From Streptomyces sp. Ag109_O5-1 (GTDB taxonomy: Bacteria; Actinomycetota; Actinomycetes; Streptomycetales; Streptomycetaceae), in the NCBI RefSeq assembly GCF_003814875.1, contig NZ_RKQF01000001.1, positions 9,300,001-9,364,000 of the forward strand: a stretch of 64,000 nt of DNA. The letters are read 5' to 3'. Numbering within the stretch: position 1 is the stretch's first letter; every line of letters starts with the position of its first letter. A model generated the notes under the pieces. It was not told the DNA's origin, ran no database searches, and saw only the letters and a program-made list of their open reading frames with translations. The position numbers were made by a program, and so were the translations under genes. Below, piece after piece: positions 1 to 7,216 of this stretch.

Positions 1-2
1 AC

Positions 3-566
3 ATGGACGTCTCGCTGCGTGCCTCGGCGTACGGCGGTGTCCGGGCCGTGCTCATCGTGCCCAGCGACATGATGACCACCGACCCCGCCCCCGGTATCGC
101 CCACGGCATCGGCGCCACCGGTATCCCGAAGCCCGAACTCGGCGCCCTCGAAGGACCCAAGCGGCCGCCCAAGAAGCGCCGGCCCACCAGCCCCCGCATC
201 CCCGCCGGCATCTCCATGGAGGACGACGTCCCCGAGGTCACCGAGTGGACCGCGGGCGGACTGCCGCAGCGGCGCAGCCGGATGAAGATGCCGCTCAGCC
301 GGCGGCTCGCCGAACAGGCCGCCATCGAACGCGCCGAACGCGAGGGCACCCCGACCGTCTGGTCGCAGCACAAGGAGCCCGAGCCCGAGCAGCCGGAGCC
401 GGAACGCCGCGAACCCGGCCTCTGGGTCGAGGCCTTCTGGGAGGGGCTCAAGAAGAACAACCCGGGTGTCCACCCCACCGACTTCACCCGGAACCCCACC
501 AAGTACCTGCACCTGATCAACGATCCGGCCGGCACCGAAGCCGACGACGAGGGGGACCTCAAGTGA
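3..566 (+). CDS. cvnA: Conservon sensor-kinase-like protein CvnA, C-terminal part (5' end outside window)
   Basis: The frame is already open at the window edge, so this is the last roughly 187 residues of a longer protein and no start codon can be assigned. The first residues (ASAYGGVRAVLIVPSDMM) look like the end of a kinase-type ATPase domain; the remainder is a proline-rich, strongly charged tail (PKRPPKKRRP, then EPEPEQPEPERREP) typical of conservon membrane kinases. Assignment rests mainly on context: it is followed, with four-base overlaps, by a roadblock protein, a DUF742 protein and a small GTPase, the invariant CvnA-B-C-D order. In conservons this protein is the membrane partner of the GTPase module. 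The sensing and membrane parts cannot be seen here. Confidence 0.85.
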   Translation: MDVSLRASAYGGVRAVLIVPSDMMTTDPAPGIAHGIGATGIPKPELGALEGPKRPPKKRRPTSPRIPAGISMEDDVPEVTEWTAGGLPQRRSRMKMPLSRRLAEQAAIERAEREGTPTVWSQHKEPEPEQPEPERREPGLWVEAFWEGLKKNNPGVHPTDFTRNPTKYLHLINDPAGTEADDEGDLK

Positions 567-970
567 TCCAGCAGCGAGGCAACTTCGACTGGATGCTCAA
601 GCAACTCGCCGACGGGGTACCGGGCGTCGAGATGATCGTCGTGCTCTCCGCCGACGGCCTGCGCATCGCCCGGCACGGCGGCGACCCCGACGCCGCCGAC
701 CGGCTCGCCGCCGCCTGCGCCGGCGTGCAGAGCCTCGCCGGCGCCGTCGCCCAGGAACTCCCCATCAGCAACGGGGAGATGAACCTCGTCCTCATCGAGA
801 TCGACAGAGGCTACTTCTACCTGATGTCCGCCGGCGCCAACGCATACCTCGCCGTACTCGCCGACGTGACCTGCGAACCCGGCCGGATGAGCGAGATGAT
901 GCGCGACCTCGTCGTGCGCATCGGCGCCCATCTCACCAGTCCGCCCCGGCGGAACGGGCAGACCGTATGA
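563..970 (+). CDS. cvnB: Roadblock/LC7 domain protein CvnB
   Basis: A 135-residue roadblock/LC7 protein, the family that acts as a partner or activator of small GTPases. The start is the GTG at 563, which overlaps the cvnA stop as GTGA; a longer upstream frame runs antiparallel in codon quality through cvnA and is not real. The sequence begins near QQRGNFDWMLKQLADGVPGV and shows the typical alternating pattern (MIVVLSADGLRIAR, then LVLIEIDRGYFYLMSAGANAYLAVLAD) ending with a helical MSEMMRDLVVRIG segment. It is followed by the DUF742 gene with an ATGA overlap, so translation of the four downstream genes is probably coupled. Known role in conservons: part of a membrane-associated complex with the CvnD GTPase. 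Confidence 0.93.
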   Translation: MIQQRGNFDWMLKQLADGVPGVEMIVVLSADGLRIARHGGDPDAADRLAAACAGVQSLAGAVAQELPISNGEMNLVLIEIDRGYFYLMSAGANAYLAVLADVTCEPGRMSEMMRDLVVRIGAHLTSPPRRNGQTV

Positions 971-1392
971 CTCCTCCGCAACGCAAACGGCGCCAACCCG
1001 ACCAGGATCACCTGCCGCCTCTTCCGTCCGTGCCGCCGGCCCCCGAACACGGCGGCGAGGAGGGAGACAACAAGAACCCCGAGCGGCTCTACGTCATCAG
1101 CGGCTCGGACGGTGCCCGGGCCGAACTCGACCTGGTCACCTTAATCGTGGCGCGCGCCGACCCACCGCCCTCCGTCACGCCCGAACAGACGGTGCTCCTC
1201 CGGCTCTGTACCGCGCCCTTGTCCGTGGCCGAACTCTCCGCCTATCTCAACCTGCCGTTCAGCGCGATGACAGCGCTGATCACCGAGCTGATCACGGCCG
1301 AACTGGTGCAGGCGCGCGCCCCGATCGTCCGCCAGGCACTTCCCGACCGTTCACTCCTCGAAGCGGTGATGCATGGACTTCAAAAGCTCTGA
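967..1392 (+). CDS. cvnC: DUF742 protein CvnC
   Basis: A 141-residue DUF742 protein, the third member of the conservon. After a charged, poorly conserved N-terminus (about 35 residues) comes RLYVISGSDGARAELDLVTLIVARADPP and then a winged-helix-like segment (LLRLCTAPLSVAELSAYLNLP, FSAMTALITELITAELVQARAP) that gives DUF742 its helix-turn-helix-like look. The ATG at 967 overlaps the cvnB stop by four bases, and the 3' end overlaps the GTPase gene by 20 bases. It most likely forms part of the same membrane heterocomplex as CvnA, B and D. No enzymatic motif is visible. Confidence 0.92.
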   Translation: MTPPQRKRRQPDQDHLPPLPSVPPAPEHGGEEGDNKNPERLYVISGSDGARAELDLVTLIVARADPPPSVTPEQTVLLRLCTAPLSVAELSAYLNLPFSAMTALITELITAELVQARAPIVRQALPDRSLLEAVMHGLQKL

Positions 1393-1993
1393 CACGATCC
1401 CCGGCCCCCGCACCGAGGACCATCTGCCGCACACCGCCCAGGCCGCGGTGAAGATCGTGATCGTGGGCGGCTTCGGAGTCGGCAAGACCACCATGGTCGG
1501 TTCCGTCAGCGAGATCAGACCGCTGACCACCGAGGAGACCATGACCCAGGCCGGCATCGGCGTCGACGACAACTACGGCTCCGAGTCCAAGACCGCCACC
1601 ACCGTGGCCATGGACTTCGGCCGCATCAGCATCACCGACCAGCTGGTCCTCTACCTCTTCGGCACCCCCGGCCAGGAACGCTTCTGGTTCCTGTGGAACG
1701 GCCTGTTCGAAGGCGCCCTCGGCGCGGTCGTCCTCATCGACACCCGGCGCCTGGAGGTCAGCTTCGACGTCATGGGGCGCCTGGAGGAGCGCGGAGTGCC
1801 GTTCGTCGTCGCCGTCAACTCCTTCCCCGACGGCCCCCGTTACCCCATCGAGGAACTGCGCACCGCGCTGGACCTGTCCCCCGAGATCCCCATCATCGAG
1901 TGCGACGCCCGCCGCCGGGCCTCCAGCCGGGACGTCCTGATGACCCTGATGCGCTTCCTGCACTCGCTCGCCATGTCCGGCGCGCTCACCTGA
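1373..1993 (+). CDS. cvnD: Small GTPase CvnD (MglA/Ras-like)
   Basis: A 206-residue ATP/GTP-binding protein of the prokaryotic Ras-like type. The P-loop is GGFGVGKTT at residues 32-40 (Lys38), the switch II equivalent is LFGTPGQERFWFLW, and VAVNSFPDG occupies the position of the usual NKxD guanine-specificity motif, i.e. Asn is kept but the canonical Lys-x-Asp is altered, as is common in this family. The start ATG at 1373 lies 20 bases inside cvnC, which points to translational coupling. In conservons CvnD is the nucleotide switch of the CvnA-D membrane complex and has been compared with eukaryotic G-protein modules. A P450 gene follows after 23 bases. Confidence 0.93.
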   Translation: MDFKSSDTIPGPRTEDHLPHTAQAAVKIVIVGGFGVGKTTMVGSVSEIRPLTTEETMTQAGIGVDDNYGSESKTATTVAMDFGRISITDQLVLYLFGTPGQERFWFLWNGLFEGALGAVVLIDTRRLEVSFDVMGRLEERGVPFVVAVNSFPDGPRYPIEELRTALDLSPEIPIIECDARRRASSRDVLMTLMRFLHSLAMSGALT

Positions 1994-2016
1994 CACCTCT
2001 CCCCGGAGCGATCACT

Positions 2017-3516
2017 GTGACGCCTGAATCCCCCTTCCCGACCGGCGCCGGCACGGACGCGGCCCCACCACCCGGCTGCCCGGCCCACGACCGCGGACCC
2101 GGCGGACTGCAACGGCTCTACGGCGCCGACGCCGACCACCTGGGCGAGCTGTACGAGAGACTGCGCGAGGAACACGGCGCCGTGGCACCCGTGCTGCTCC
2201 ACGACGACGTACCGGTCTGGGTCGTCCTCGGCCTCACCGAGAACCTCCAGATGGTGCGCACCCCCGCCGTCTACACCCGGGACAGCCGCACCTGGACCCC
2301 GCTGCGCGAGGGCATGGTCAAGCCCGACCACCCCCTCATGCCGCATATCGCCTGGCAGCCCATCTGCTCCCACGCCGAAGGCGACGAACACCAGCGGCTG
2401 CGCGCCGCCGTCATGGGCGCCATGACCACCATCGACAACCGCAGCATCCGCCGCCTCATCGGCCGCTACACCCAGCTGCTGGTCAACGAGTTCTGCGAGA
2501 AGGGCCGCGCCGACCTCGTCTCCCAGTACTCCGAGCACCTGCCGATGGCGGTCATGTGCGAACTGCTCGGCATGCCGGAGGAGTACAATGACCGGATCGT
2601 GGAAGCCGCCCGCGACATGCTCAAGGGCACCGAGACCGCCATCGCCAGCAACGAGTACGTCATGGGCTGCCTGACCCGGCTCACCGCCCGCCGCCGGGTC
2701 CGCCCCGAGGACGACTTCACCAGCCACCTCATCAACCACCCCGCCCGGCTCAACGACGACGAGGTCGCCCAGCACCTCAGGGTCGTCCTCATCGCCGCCT
2801 ACGAGACCACCGCCAACGTCCTCGCCAACGCCCTGCGCATGGTCCTCACCGAACCGGGCTTCCGTGCCCAGCTCAACGGCGGCCAGATGACCGTGCCGGA
2901 GGCGATCGAGCAGTCCCTGTGGGACGAGCCGCCGTTCAGCACGGTCTTCGCCTACTTCGCCAAGCAGGACACGGAACTCGGCGGCCAGCGCATCCGCAAG
3001 GGCGACGGACTGCTCTACGCGCCCGCCCCGGGCAACGTCGACCCGCGCGTCCGCCCCGACCTGAACGCCAACATGCAGGGCAACCGCTCCCACCTCGCCT
3101 TCGGTGGCGGCCCGCACGAATGCCCCGGCCAGGACATCGGCCGTGCCATCGCCGACGTCGGGGTCGACCAGCTGCTGACCCGCCTCTCCGACATCCAGCT
3201 CGACTGCGAAGAGGAGGAACTGCGCTGGCGGGCGTCGATCGCGTCCCGGCACCTGGTGGAACTGCCGGTCCGCTTCGACCCGAAGCCGAAGCAGGACGTG
3301 ACCCTCATGCCGAGCCCGGCCCTCGTCCCGCCACAGCGCACGGACTGGCAGCTCGGCCTGGCCCGCCCGACGGCGCCACCGGCCGCCCCGGAGCCCATGC
3401 CGCCGATGCCGCCGATGGAGCCCCGCCCGGCACCCGCCGCCCCGGTCGCGCCGGAACCGGCGGCCGAGCCGCGCGGCATCTGGCCGCGGCTGCGCCGCTG
3501 GTGGCTGGGCCGTTAG
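2017..3516 (+). CDS. cvnE: Conservon-associated cytochrome P450 lacking the K-helix ExxR motif (CYP157-like)
   Basis: A 499-residue P450. The start chosen is GTG 2017, preceded by CCGGAG at a good distance; the open frame extends further upstream but only antisense-like through cvnD. The heme loop is AFGGGPHECPG with the cysteine ligand at residue 369, and the I-helix carries AAYETT around residues 260-265. The K-helix, expected to read E-x-x-R, reads EQSLW at residues 298-302, so the arginine of the usual salt-bridge triad is absent. The family CYP157, also conservon-linked, is known for this same replacement. After the P450 fold comes a proline-rich tail (about residues 450-490) ending in RLRRWW, unusual for a soluble bacterial P450 and possibly membrane- or partner-binding. 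Substrate unknown. Confidence 0.93.
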   Translation: MTPESPFPTGAGTDAAPPPGCPAHDRGPGGLQRLYGADADHLGELYERLREEHGAVAPVLLHDDVPVWVVLGLTENLQMVRTPAVYTRDSRTWTPLREGMVKPDHPLMPHIAWQPICSHAEGDEHQRLRAAVMGAMTTIDNRSIRRLIGRYTQLLVNEFCEKGRADLVSQYSEHLPMAVMCELLGMPEEYNDRIVEAARDMLKGTETAIASNEYVMGCLTRLTARRRVRPEDDFTSHLINHPARLNDDEVAQHLRVVLIAAYETTANVLANALRMVLTEPGFRAQLNGGQMTVPEAIEQSLWDEPPFSTVFAYFAKQDTELGGQRIRKGDGLLYAPAPGNVDPRVRPDLNANMQGNRSHLAFGGGPHECPGQDIGRAIADVGVDQLLTRLSDIQLDCEEEELRWRASIASRHLVELPVRFDPKPKQDVTLMPSPALVPPQRTDWQLGLARPTAPPAAPEPMPPMPPMEPRPAPAAPVAPEPAAEPRGIWPRLRRWWLGR

Positions 3517-4469
3517 CGGAACTCCTGGCCGGCCCACTCCTCGTACGACTCCCAGGCCCGCAGCGTCCGCCCGCTGCGCAGCCGATGCTCCACCCCCGTG
3601 ACCGGATCGGTGAACTCCAGCCGCCGCGCCAGCAGTTGCAGCGGTCGCCGGAAGTCACCGTCCGGCACGGGGCCGGTCACCACCGGATACAGCGGATCGC
3701 CGAGGATCGGCACCCCCGACACACTCATATGGACCCGCAGCTGATGCGTCTGCCCGGTGCGCGGCGTGAGCCGGTACCGCCCCAACCCGCCCCTGGTCTC
3801 GGCCAGTTCGACAACGGTCTCCGCATTGACCGGCCCCTCGACCTCGCCGGCCGCGGGCACCCCACGCTCCTTGAGGATCCGGCTGCGCACGGTCCGGGGC
3901 AGGGCGAGCGCGGGGTCGTACGGCGCGATCGCCTCGTACTCCTTGCGCACCCGCCGCTCACTGAACAACGTCTGATAGGCGCCCCGTTCCTCGGGCCGCA
4001 CCGTGAACAGCACCAGCCCGGCGGTGAGCCGGTCCAGCCGGTGCGCGGCCCCCAGCGTGGGGATCCCCAGCTCCCGCCGCAGTCTTGCCAGGGCGGACTC
4101 GGTGACATGACTGCCGCGTGGGGTGGTGGCGAGGAAGTGCGGTTTGTCGGCGACGACGATGTGGGAGTCGCGGTAGACCACGTCGAGGGGGAAGGGGACG
4201 GGGACCTCGGGGGGCAGATCGCGGTGGAACCAGAGGTAGAGGCCGGGCGTGTAGGGGGTGCGGGCGGCGACGGGGTGTCCGTCTGCGCCCACGACCAGTC
4301 CCGAGTCCAGTAGCTCGGCGACGACGCCGGGGGCGGCTCCGGAGAGCCGTTCGATCAGATAGTCGCCGACCGTGGCCCAGTCGCCGGCATAGGGCAACCG
4401 CACCCGAACGGGGTCCACCCCTTGCCGCTGGGGCAGGGGTGAGGGCGGGGCGGGGGTCTTACGTCTCAT
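3513..4469 (-). CDS. RluA-family RNA pseudouridine synthase
   Basis: A 318-residue pseudouridine synthase of the RluA superfamily, converting uridine to pseudouridine in structured RNA (rRNA or tRNA). The catalytic motif is HRLDRLTAGL with the nucleophilic Asp at about residue 146; GQTHQLRVHM and LGDPLYP further on are the other conserved family segments. The start at 4469 (MRRKTPAPP) is chosen because the longer frame upstream runs into a dispersed repeat and has no family similarity. There is no clear N-terminal S4 domain, although residues 33-70 could be a degenerate one. The stop overlaps the convergent P450 stop by three bases. RNA target cannot be decided from sequence. Confidence 0.92.
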   Translation of the reverse strand: MRRKTPAPPSPLPQRQGVDPVRVRLPYAGDWATVGDYLIERLSGAAPGVVAELLDSGLVVGADGHPVAARTPYTPGLYLWFHRDLPPEVPVPFPLDVVYRDSHIVVADKPHFLATTPRGSHVTESALARLRRELGIPTLGAAHRLDRLTAGLVLFTVRPEERGAYQTLFSERRVRKEYEAIAPYDPALALPRTVRSRILKERGVPAAGEVEGPVNAETVVELAETRGGLGRYRLTPRTGQTHQLRVHMSVSGVPILGDPLYPVVTGPVPDGDFRRPLQLLARRLEFTDPVTGVEHRLRSGRTLRAWESYEEWAGQEFR

Positions 4470-4490
4470 TTGCAGCCAAGGGTAAGCGGA

Positions 4491-4553
4491 GCGCTCCGTC
4501 AGGGGCGCGGGGCTGTGTCGATATGCGGCTCCGCCGCGTGGGCGCGACCAGCC
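4491..4553 (-). repeat. Dispersed hairpin repeat, copy A
   Basis: Begins with an imperfect GCGC-CCGTCA-GGGGCGC inverted repeat and ends with GGGCGCGACCAG. It is nearly identical over about 62 bases to copy B at 26852 (one substitution, one inserted base). It lies just downstream of the permease gene, where its GC-rich hairpin could end transcription, and upstream of the pseudouridine synthase. Confidence 0.8.
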
Positions 4554-4576
4554 GCCACGCACCCGCACCCGACGAA

Positions 4577-6103
4577 CTACGCCACAGCCTCCGGCACAGC
4601 GACCGCACTTCGTGACTCCGCCCGGGCGAACCTCCAAGCACCACCCACCACCACAGTTCCGATCAGGAACAGCACGGTGAACCACCGGAAGTACCAGTGA
4701 CCCCCGGCCGGGTCGTACACCGCCCCCCGAGGCCACGCCAGATTCACGGTCATCACCAGCCCGTACAGCAACGCGACCGCGTTCACCGGCACCCCCCACC
4801 GCCCCAGCGAGAACAACGGCGCCCCGGTCTCGTCCGTCCCCTCGACCCGGAACTCACCCCGCAGCCGCCGCACCAGCAGCGGCCCGGTGACCATCGCGTA
4901 CGCGAGGTACAGCATCACGATGCACGTCGTCCCGATCGCCAGAAACGCGTCCGGCGAGGCAAAGTTGAGCAACAGCAGCAGCGCGGCCAGCACCCCGACC
5001 ACCACGGCCGGCGCGCTCGGCATCCCGGTGCGCGGATTCACCCGCGCCAGCGCCCGGGCGAACGGCAGCTGCCCGTCCCGCGCCATGGAGAACAGCATCC
5101 GGGAGGCGGCCGTCTGGATCGCCAGCGTCGCCACCGCGATCGCCACCACCACGTCGGCCAGCAGCACCCGCCCCACCCCGTCCCCGAGGCTGCTGGTCAG
5201 GACGTAGCTCAGCCCGTCGACGCCCAGGTGCCCGTCGGTGAGGCTCGGCGCGGCGAGCAGCCCGCCGAGGACGACAAGGCCGCCGAGCAGTCCGGCGGCG
5301 CCCAGCGCCGTGAGGATCGTCCGCGGCGCCGTCCGCCGCGGAAGGTGCGTCTCCTCGCTCATCTCACCCGCACTGTCGAAGCCGATCATCACGTACGCGG
5401 CGGTGAACGAACCGACCAGCAGCGCGCCCAGCAGGCCGCCCTCGGCGGCCGTCCCGGTGTGGAACGTGATGCCGGGGGAGCGCTTGGAGTGGGTGAGGAG
5501 CAGTACGACGATCAGCACCGCGCCGATGATCTCGGCGGTCACTCCGACCCGGTTGATCACGGACATCACCCGGTTGTCCAGGACGTTCACGAGGGTGGTC
5601 AGCACCAGGAGTGCGACGCCGAGGACGGCCGCGTTGGCAGCGCCGTCGGCCGAGGTGGGCGCGGCATCCGTGCCGATCAGCTGGAAGCCGGACCAGAGCG
5701 CGGGCAGCACCATCTGCAGGGCCAGCGCGGCCGCCGCGACCACCACGATCTGCCCGATCACCATGATCCAGCCGGCGAACCACCCGAAGGACGGGTTCGA
5801 GAGGCGTGAGGACCACTGGTAGATCGCGCCGGAGATCGGATAGCGCCCGGCCAGCTCGGCGAAGCAGGCGGCCACCAGCAACTGGCCGACGAGCACGGCC
5901 GGCCAGGCCCAGAAGAAGACCGGGCCGCCGAACGCGTACCCGAAGGCGAAGAACTGGAAGACGGTGGTCAGTACGGAGATGAAGGAGAACCCGGCGGCGA
6001 AGGAGGCGTACCGGCCGAGGCTGCGATGCAGCTCCTGGCGGTAGCCGAACTCTTCCAGGGAACGGTCGTCGGGCTCCACGGAGCGGTCGTCGAGTGTCGT
6101 CAC
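4577..6103 (-). CDS. APC-family amino acid/amine permease
   Basis: A 508-residue permease of the amino acid-polyamine-organocation superfamily with about twelve to fourteen hydrophobic helices. The first helices (FISVLTTVFQFFAFGYAFGG, then FAELAGRYPISGAIYQW) carry the conserved APC substrate and proton-coupling region, and SRMLFSMARDGQLPF is the typical helix-8 loop motif. The GTG start at 6103 gives an N-terminus MTTLDDRSVEPDD followed by YRQELHRSLGRYASF, common in GABA/amine permeases of Streptomyces. The upstream region holds a set of tandem palindromes (6113-6176), so it is probably controlled by a repressor. Substrate is not determinable; because an amine gamma-glutamylation cluster sits 10 kb away, an amine is a reasonable guess but only a guess. 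Confidence 0.9.
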   Translation of the reverse strand: MTTLDDRSVEPDDRSLEEFGYRQELHRSLGRYASFAAGFSFISVLTTVFQFFAFGYAFGGPVFFWAWPAVLVGQLLVAACFAELAGRYPISGAIYQWSSRLSNPSFGWFAGWIMVIGQIVVVAAAALALQMVLPALWSGFQLIGTDAAPTSADGAANAAVLGVALLVLTTLVNVLDNRVMSVINRVGVTAEIIGAVLIVVLLLTHSKRSPGITFHTGTAAEGGLLGALLVGSFTAAYVMIGFDSAGEMSEETHLPRRTAPRTILTALGAAGLLGGLVVLGGLLAAPSLTDGHLGVDGLSYVLTSSLGDGVGRVLLADVVVAIAVATLAIQTAASRMLFSMARDGQLPFARALARVNPRTGMPSAPAVVVGVLAALLLLLNFASPDAFLAIGTTCIVMLYLAYAMVTGPLLVRRLRGEFRVEGTDETGAPLFSLGRWGVPVNAVALLYGLVMTVNLAWPRGAVYDPAGGHWYFRWFTVLFLIGTVVVGGAWRFARAESRSAVAVPEAVA

Positions 6104-6112
6104 GGCGGCACC

Positions 6113-6175
6113 TGCCTGTCAGGCGGACTTCCTGTCGGAGACGGAAATCGCGGACTTCCTGTCGAGCGACAGAAA
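6113..6175. promoter_or_regulatory. Tandem palindromic operator upstream of the permease
   Basis: Three related palindromes: GCCTGTCAGGC near 6114, TTCCTGTCGGAGACGGAA near 6129, and TTCCTGTCGAGCGACAGAAA at 6156-6175, the last with 8 of 9 matched bases per arm around AG. A 14-base direct repeat CGGACTTCCTGTCG occurs exactly at 6124 and 6151. Placed right before the permease start, this is a likely multi-site repressor operator. The regulator is unknown. Confidence 0.55.
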
Positions 6176-6263
6176 TTAGGGATGCGCTGTTTCGCGCGCG
6201 TCACGCAGGCGTGTCCGGGGCGGGCCCAAGTCCTCACGCCCTTGCGGACCAGGGTCAGACGCG

Positions 6264-6278
6264 ATACATCGTGTGTAT
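6264..6278. promoter_or_regulatory. Perfect palindrome ATACA-N5-TGTAT, probable PadR operator
   Basis: ATACATCGTGTGTAT is a perfect five-base inverted repeat with a five-base spacer. It abuts and shares its last base with the TTGACG -35 box of the padR promoter, the arrangement expected for autorepression by a PadR-type regulator. Confidence 0.55.
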
Positions 6279-6306
6279 TGACGGCTGCTGTCGACTCGCG
6301 ATATGT
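6278..6306 (+). promoter_or_regulatory. Promoter of the padR gene
   Basis: TTGACG at 6278-6283 and ATATGT at 6301-6306 are separated by 17 bases, a near-consensus housekeeping sigma promoter, about 60 bases ahead of the chosen padR start. The -35 box overlaps the palindrome at 6264-6278. Confidence 0.5.
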
Positions 6307-6368
6307 TCGGTCACGGATATTCGGTGACGAGGCGTATGGCAGCGACGGAGAGGGCGGGGTGGGTGTCG

Positions 6369-7022
6369 ATGGCGGCCAGGCGTCGCAAGCTGAGCAACCC
6401 GCTGGCGCTCGCCGTGATGGTGCTGCTCGCCGAGCGGCCGATGCATCCGTACGAGATCGCCCAGACCCTGCGCAGACGCGGCAAGGACACGAGCCTGAAG
6501 ATCAACTACGGCTCGCTCTACACCGTCGTGCAGAACCTGGAGAAGCACGGCTTCGTCCAGGTGACCGATGTGGAGCGGCAGGGCAACCGCCCCGAGCGCA
6601 CGCTCTACGGCATCACCGACGCCGGGCGCGAGGAGACGGCCGAGTGGCTCTCGGACCTGGTCGCCGTGCCCGCGCGGGAGTACCCCGTCTTCGAGGCGGC
6701 GCTGTCGCTGATGGGGGCGCTCCACCCGGACGAGGCCGCCCGGCTGCTGGAGGAGCGGCTCAAGACGCTCGACGTGCAGGCCGCGAGCCTGCGCGGGGCC
6801 CTCGACAAGCTGCGTGAGACCCTGCCCCGGCTCTTCGTGATAGAGGCCGAGTACCAGTTGCACATGATCGAGGCGCAGGCCGAGTGGGTGCGCGGCTTCC
6901 TGGCGGAGCTGACGGAGGGCAGTTTCCCGGGTGTCGTGGACTGGCGGCACTTCCATGAGACAGGGGAGATCCCCGAGAAGTACCTGGAACTGGAGGCCGA
7001 GTTCGAGCAGAAGCAGAACTAG
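6369..7022 (+). CDS. PadR-family transcriptional regulator
   Basis: A 217-residue PadR-type regulator of the larger subgroup with a C-terminal dimerisation helix. The N-terminal winged helix reads LALAVMVLLAERPMHPYEIAQTLRRRG, KINYGSLYTVVQNLEKHGFV and RTLYGITDAGREE, all characteristic of PadR. The C-terminal half is helical and ends EFEQKQN. The start ATG 6369 (MAARRRKLSNPL) is preferred over the ATG at 6303 because family similarity begins there and a GGAGAGGG ribosome site lies upstream. The following genes encode a DrrAB-type exporter; PadR proteins commonly repress such exporters and release on binding the transported drug. A palindrome overlapping its own promoter supports autoregulation. 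Confidence 0.93.
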   Translation: MAARRRKLSNPLALAVMVLLAERPMHPYEIAQTLRRRGKDTSLKINYGSLYTVVQNLEKHGFVQVTDVERQGNRPERTLYGITDAGREETAEWLSDLVAVPAREYPVFEAALSLMGALHPDEAARLLEERLKTLDVQAASLRGALDKLRETLPRLFVIEAEYQLHMIEAQAEWVRGFLAELTEGSFPGVVDWRHFHETGEIPEKYLELEAEFEQKQN

Positions 7023-7027
7023 CGGGC

Positions 7028-7067
7028 AGACCCCGGCTGAGCTGTTGCAGCAGCCCGGCCGGGGTCT
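7028..7067 (+). terminator. Hairpin after padR
   Basis: AGACCCCGGC at 7028-7037 pairs perfectly with GCCGGGGTCT at 7058-7067 around a 20-base loop, six bases after the padR stop. No U-tract follows, as is usual for Streptomyces terminators. Confidence 0.55.
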
Positions 7068-7151
7068 CGAACCCCGAACCGAACCCGCCGTGCGGCGGCT
7101 CCGGGCCATCGAGGTGCGGCACACCCAGGATAGCCCGGTGCTCATCGCGCG

Positions 7152-7193
7152 GATCATTCGCGACCATCCGTCGATCATCCGCGATCACTCGCG
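7152..7193 (+). repeat. Fourfold 10-11-base tandem repeat upstream of the ABC exporter genes
   Basis: Four consecutive degenerate units: GATCATTCGC, GACCATCCGTC, GATCATCCGC, GATCACTCGCG. Period is one helical turn. The array ends eight bases before the CAGGAGAG ribosome site of the ATPase gene, so it lies in the leader or promoter of the transporter operon and could be a phased protein-binding site. Confidence 0.6.
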
Positions 7194-7216
7194 TTTTCCC
7201 CAGGAGAGCAGCCGAC

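Noticed and set aside
1840..3537. A 565-codon frame antisense to the P450 gene
   Set aside because: Composition artefact; the P450 on the plus strand has all motifs and a ribosome site.
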